Shown: piece after piece, positions 61,378-64,000 of the stretch
Layout: each line of letters starts with the position of its first letter
How positions within the stretch are numbered: the first letter of the stretch is position 1
Assembly: GCF_030506305.1 (NCBI RefSeq)
Contig: NZ_CP119421.1
Span: 2,620,501 to 2,684,500 of the forward strand
Reading direction: 5' to 3'
DNA length: 64,000 nt
DNA from: Porifericola rhodea
GTDB taxonomy: Bacteria; Bacteroidota; Bacteroidia; Cytophagales; Cyclobacteriaceae
Program-made: the position numbers and the translations under genes
The notes under the pieces: generated by a model
Databases searched by the model: none
The model's input: the letters and a program-made list of their open reading frames with translations, nothing else
What the model was told of the DNA's origin: nothing

Positions 61378-62022
61378 TCAGGCTGTGGTAAGTACACGAA
61401 TACCAAACATCTCTAGCATCTGCGGATTGTGCTTGCAGGCCAGGCGGGCAATGGTTCTGAACTCTACCAGCCACTCTCTCAGCGCCTTCATGGCAGCGTT
61501 CTTCTCCTGCGTACAATGCTCCGCTTTAGCCTTCTGCCAGCTACGGTCTTTCTTCATACCCAATAGTGTTTTTACTGCACTGCGAGACTGCTCCAGCTCT
61601 TTTCTGCTCACCCCGTACGGCTGTAGGTTGATGTCCTGCTCCTGCACCCGGCTGTAGAAGTATGCCGCCTGATTGATGCAGGGCCAACCATCTCTCTCAA
61701 ACCGATTGATCTTAAGCAGGTGGAGGGTATCGACCTCATTACGATAGGCGGCACGTACTACTCTGGCATGCTCCTTAAACCGGCTCTGCGTGGCTTCCAT
61801 CTGTGCTTTAAGCTGCTGTGAAAGGCTCCACTGCTCATCATAGCACTTTTGCTGTGCGCTAAGCCGGGTCCTGGCCTCTTCGTACAGGCTGCTGAGCACC
61901 TGCCTTTTTTCTTCGCTAATGCCATAGGCCGCTAACTGCTGGCGCAGGCTTTCTTCTCTACTCATTCCGGAAAGTACCAGGTCGGCAGCTTCCAGAATGT
62001 TGCTGTCTTTGTTCAACCTCAT
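61378..62022 (-). CDS. Helical hypothetical protein, 214 aa
   Basis: A 214-aa highly charged, alpha-helical protein (many Arg, Glu, Gln; coiled-coil patches EEARTRLSAQQKCYDEQWSL). Resembles a Bacteroidota family of ~210-aa proteins of unknown function, of which I recall similar sequences. No signal peptide or membrane segment. A few cysteines are present but no known motif. The gene is alone. Confidence 0.65.
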   Translation of the reverse strand: MRLNKDSNILEAADLVLSGMSREESLRQQLAAYGISEEKRQVLSSLYEEARTRLSAQQKCYDEQWSLSQQLKAQMEATQSRFKEHARVVRAAYRNEVDTLHLLKINRFERDGWPCINQAAYFYSRVQEQDINLQPYGVSRKELEQSRSAVKTLLGMKKDRSWQKAKAEHCTQEKNAAMKALREWLVEFRTIARLACKHNPQMLEMFGIRVLTTA

Positions 62023-62668
62023 TTTACTATTTTTTTGATAAAAGATGCTGTAGGTAAGGCTTGTGTACTGCCCTGAACGAACGTGTGTATTAAGCCCTTG
62101 GCTGTGAGTGGACTACAAATAGAATACACATGCCTAAGTAATACCAATAATCTGATTAAGCTTTAATACGCAGGTATTATTTAGGGGTAAAACTACAAAA
62201 TTAGCTGTGGAGAGCGTATAGCAGTATTCCGCATACACGCCTGACTTGTTCGTTATGCGATAAGGTACACACACCTTACGTCGGACTGCGTCGAAGCCTA
62301 CGGATATTACTTATAAAGGCGGGCAGGAGCGCCAAAAACTGAATAAAAGGTCAAAACATCGTTTATTCGTAGATACTTGCTTTGATTTTAGTTTCCCCTT
62401 ACCCTTCGTCCAGCGCCTATGCCTACGGTAAAGCCTCCTTGGTTATGGGGAAGAAGGCTAGAAAGGATGTGACTGCCACACAGTTTTATTCATGTGAAGC
62501 ATACTACAGACCAGTTTTGTAAAATGATAGATAATTAAAGGAAAGTATTACGCAGGGACGCAACCTTATGGAGGTAAGGAGCATCATAATAGGAGAGGGT
62601 AAATTTTTTTGCTCCGAACTGTTACCTTTTTACAATTGGCAAGTTACCTCGCCAAACCATCAAGCGCT
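62023..62668. other. 646-bp intergenic region
   Basis: No reading frame of coding look on either strand and no tRNA. A small hairpin TAAGGT/ACCTTA lies at 62261-62278. It should include the promoter of the ABC permease. The rest is not explained. Confidence 0.5.
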
Positions 62669-64000
62669 ATGTTTAGAAACTACTTCCTCGTAAGCATTCG
62701 CAATCTACTGAAGAACCGAATCTACTCCTTTATCAACATTGCCGGATTGTCTATCGGCATCTGCTGTAGTATGCTTATCCTCCTTTGGGTCTTTGATGAG
62801 CTTTCTTTTGATCGTTTTATTCCTAAATCGGAGCGCCTGTACCAACTCATGGTGCATGCCGAATTTGATGGAAAGATCAACTCCTGGAGATCGGTGCCCC
62901 TGCCTACCTACGAAGGACTGAAAAATGTAGATAACCACATTAAAAGAACAGCAGTAGCCGACTGGGGAGATACCCATCTGCTCAATGTAGACGAAAACCC
63001 CATACTGAAAAAGGGCTATTATGTGAGTGAAGAGTTTCTGGAGATGTTTGAGTTTCCGCTGCTACAGGGCAATGCCGCCACGGTGCTGGATGAGCCCGCC
63101 TCTATCGTAATTACTGAGTCTACTGCCCGTGTGCTCTTTGGGGAGGAAGATCCAATCAATAAAATTGTGCGGGTAGATGATAAAAGTGAGCTTAAGGTCA
63201 GTGGTATACTCAAAGATATTCCGGCCAACTCATCTTTTGAGTTTGACTTTCTGCTGACCTGGAAGCATCGGGAGCAGACGGTACCCTGGGTAGTAGAAAA
63301 TCAGGATAATTGGGGTAACTACTCTTTTCAGGTGTTTCTGGAGCTGGACGATGCCGGGCAGCAGGCGGCAGTAGAGCGGAGCATCGCCAACTTGCTGGTA
63401 GAGCACGGAGAGGTAGATCTTAAACCCCAGCTTTTTTTACATGCCATGCCCCGCTGGCGGCTATATTCTAACTTTGAAAATGGTGTAGAAAAAGGAGGAA
63501 TGAGTGATTATGTAAAGCTCTTTAGCGTAATTGCGGTCTTTATCCTGATTATCGCCTGCATCAACTTTATGAACCTGGCTACCGCCCGCTCGGAGCGCCG
63601 TGCCAAAGAGGTAGGCATACGCAAAAGTGTGGGCTCCGGTCGTCGCGACCTGATCGCGCAGTTTATCGGAGAGTCTGTATTTATCAGCTTTATCGCATTT
63701 CTTATCGCCCTGATACTGGCGCAGCTACTGCTTCCGGCTTACAATGAGCTGGTAGAGAAAAAGCTGTTTATAGACTATGCTTCACTACACTTCTGGCTGT
63801 TTGCCCTGGGCATCATCCTGATAACCGGATGGGTAGCAGGCAGCTATCCCGCCTTCTACCTCTCTTCTTTTCAGCCGGTAAAGGTGCTGAAGGGAAAAGT
63901 TAGGCTGGGCAAAAATGCCAGCACTCCTCGTAAGGTGCTGGTTACTTTGCAGTTTGGGTTTTCTATTATACTGATCATCGCTACCGTAGTCATCTACGAA
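62669..64000 (+). CDS. ABC transporter permease (FtsX/MacB-like), 3' cut by window edge
   Basis: An open frame of 444 codons that runs off the right edge. It starts MFRNYFLVSIRNLLKNRIYS and has a first membrane helix (FINIAGLSIGICCSMLILL, ~20-40), a large periplasmic MacB_PCD domain (~45-280) including FEFDFLLTWKHREQ, then helices with IACINFMNLATARSERRAKEV and VGIRKSVGSGRRD. This is the common Bacteroidota duplicated ABC permease. Full-length relatives are ~790-800 aa with a second copy, so about 350 residues are missing. The ATPase partner is not in the window. Confidence 0.88.
   Translation, partial: MFRNYFLVSIRNLLKNRIYSFINIAGLSIGICCSMLILLWVFDELSFDRFIPKSERLYQLMVHAEFDGKINSWRSVPLPTYEGLKNVDNHIKRTAVADWGDTHLLNVDENPILKKGYYVSEEFLEMFEFPLLQGNAATVLDEPASIVITESTARVLFGEEDPINKIVRVDDKSELKVSGILKDIPANSSFEFDFLLTWKHREQTVPWVVENQDNWGNYSFQVFLELDDAGQQAAVERSIANLLVEHGEVDLKPQLFLHAMPRWRLYSNFENGVEKGGMSDYVKLFSVIAVFILIIACINFMNLATARSERRAKEVGIRKSVGSGRRDLIAQFIGESVFISFIAFLIALILAQLLLPAYNELVEKKLFIDYASLHFWLFALGIILITGWVAGSYPAFYLSSFQPVKVLKGKVRLGKNASTPRKVLVTLQFGFSIILIIATVVIYE

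Overview
The window looks like a chromosome segment from a free-living, probably marine member of the Bacteroidota, most likely order Cytophagales. The signs are a GldB-like gliding lipoprotein beside a PorT-like barrel, a TonB-dependent receptor with a carboxypeptidase-D-like leader domain, many secreted enzymes of the sulfatase, DUF1080, CE15-like and YdjC-like types, several TTG starts, near-absent Shine-Dalgarno sequences, and a few TAnnTTTG-type -7 boxes. The species assignment is inference. No prophage, insertion sequence, rRNA or CRISPR array was seen, and one tRNA (Arg, TCT) lies at the left edge.

Layout. 0-8 kb: tRNA-Arg, an ABC exporter, an HTH/S24-like regulator whose protease serine is replaced, a hypothetical protein and two adjacent histidine kinases. 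8-14 kb: menE overlapping a full-length orphan nuoL, then two Tat-signal enzymes (a HisC-like aminotransferase and a flavin amine oxidase). 14-19 kb: asnB and a GT4 glycosyltransferase, then convergent gldB and a divergent porT-like gene. 19-24 kb: a CE15-like esterase, an 83-bp tandem repeat, and a secreted M14 carboxypeptidase. 24-29 kb: pgk, a tyrosine-pathway pair (aminotransferase and tyrA), a DUF4421-like protein and small proteins. 29-34 kb: a run of secreted proteins, including a candidate cysteine amidase, a Tat-exported TIM-barrel protein, a subclass B1 metallo-beta-lactamase with all zinc ligands, a polysaccharide deacetylase and a DUF1080 protein. 33-39 kb: a Crp/Fnr regulator, SRPBCC and tautomerase-like proteins, a Kef-type antiporter, a GluR0-like ligand-gated potassium channel and a Yellow/MRJP-like lipoprotein.

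39-49 kb is regulatory. It holds a multi-PAS kinase with its receiver, a transmembrane protein with an HTH-like N-terminus and a lectin-like C-terminus, the secreted lectin-like protein divergent from it, and an ECF sigma / HEAT-repeat anti-sigma-like / two DUF4097 operon. 49-55 kb is a plus-strand run of secreted hydrolases (sulfatase, DUF2911, YdjC-like deacetylase, PhoD-like). 55-59 kb is a PepSY/TonB-receptor iron-uptake pair, then a small conserved protein and hsp20. 59-64 kb has an esterase, a VOC protein, an unknown helical protein, a 646-bp gap and the start of a FtsX/MacB-like permease cut by the window edge.

The main biological themes are sensing (four kinases or receivers, an ECF system, a one-component membrane regulator), degradation of extracellular sugars and proteins, and ion and iron homeostasis. 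Several upstream-extended reading frames were shortened to starts that fit signal peptides or family length: gldB, the M14 peptidase, pgk, the TIM-barrel protein, the beta-lactamase, the GluR0-like channel, the 44.7-kb lectin-like protein, a DUF4097 protein, hsp20 and the small protein beside it.
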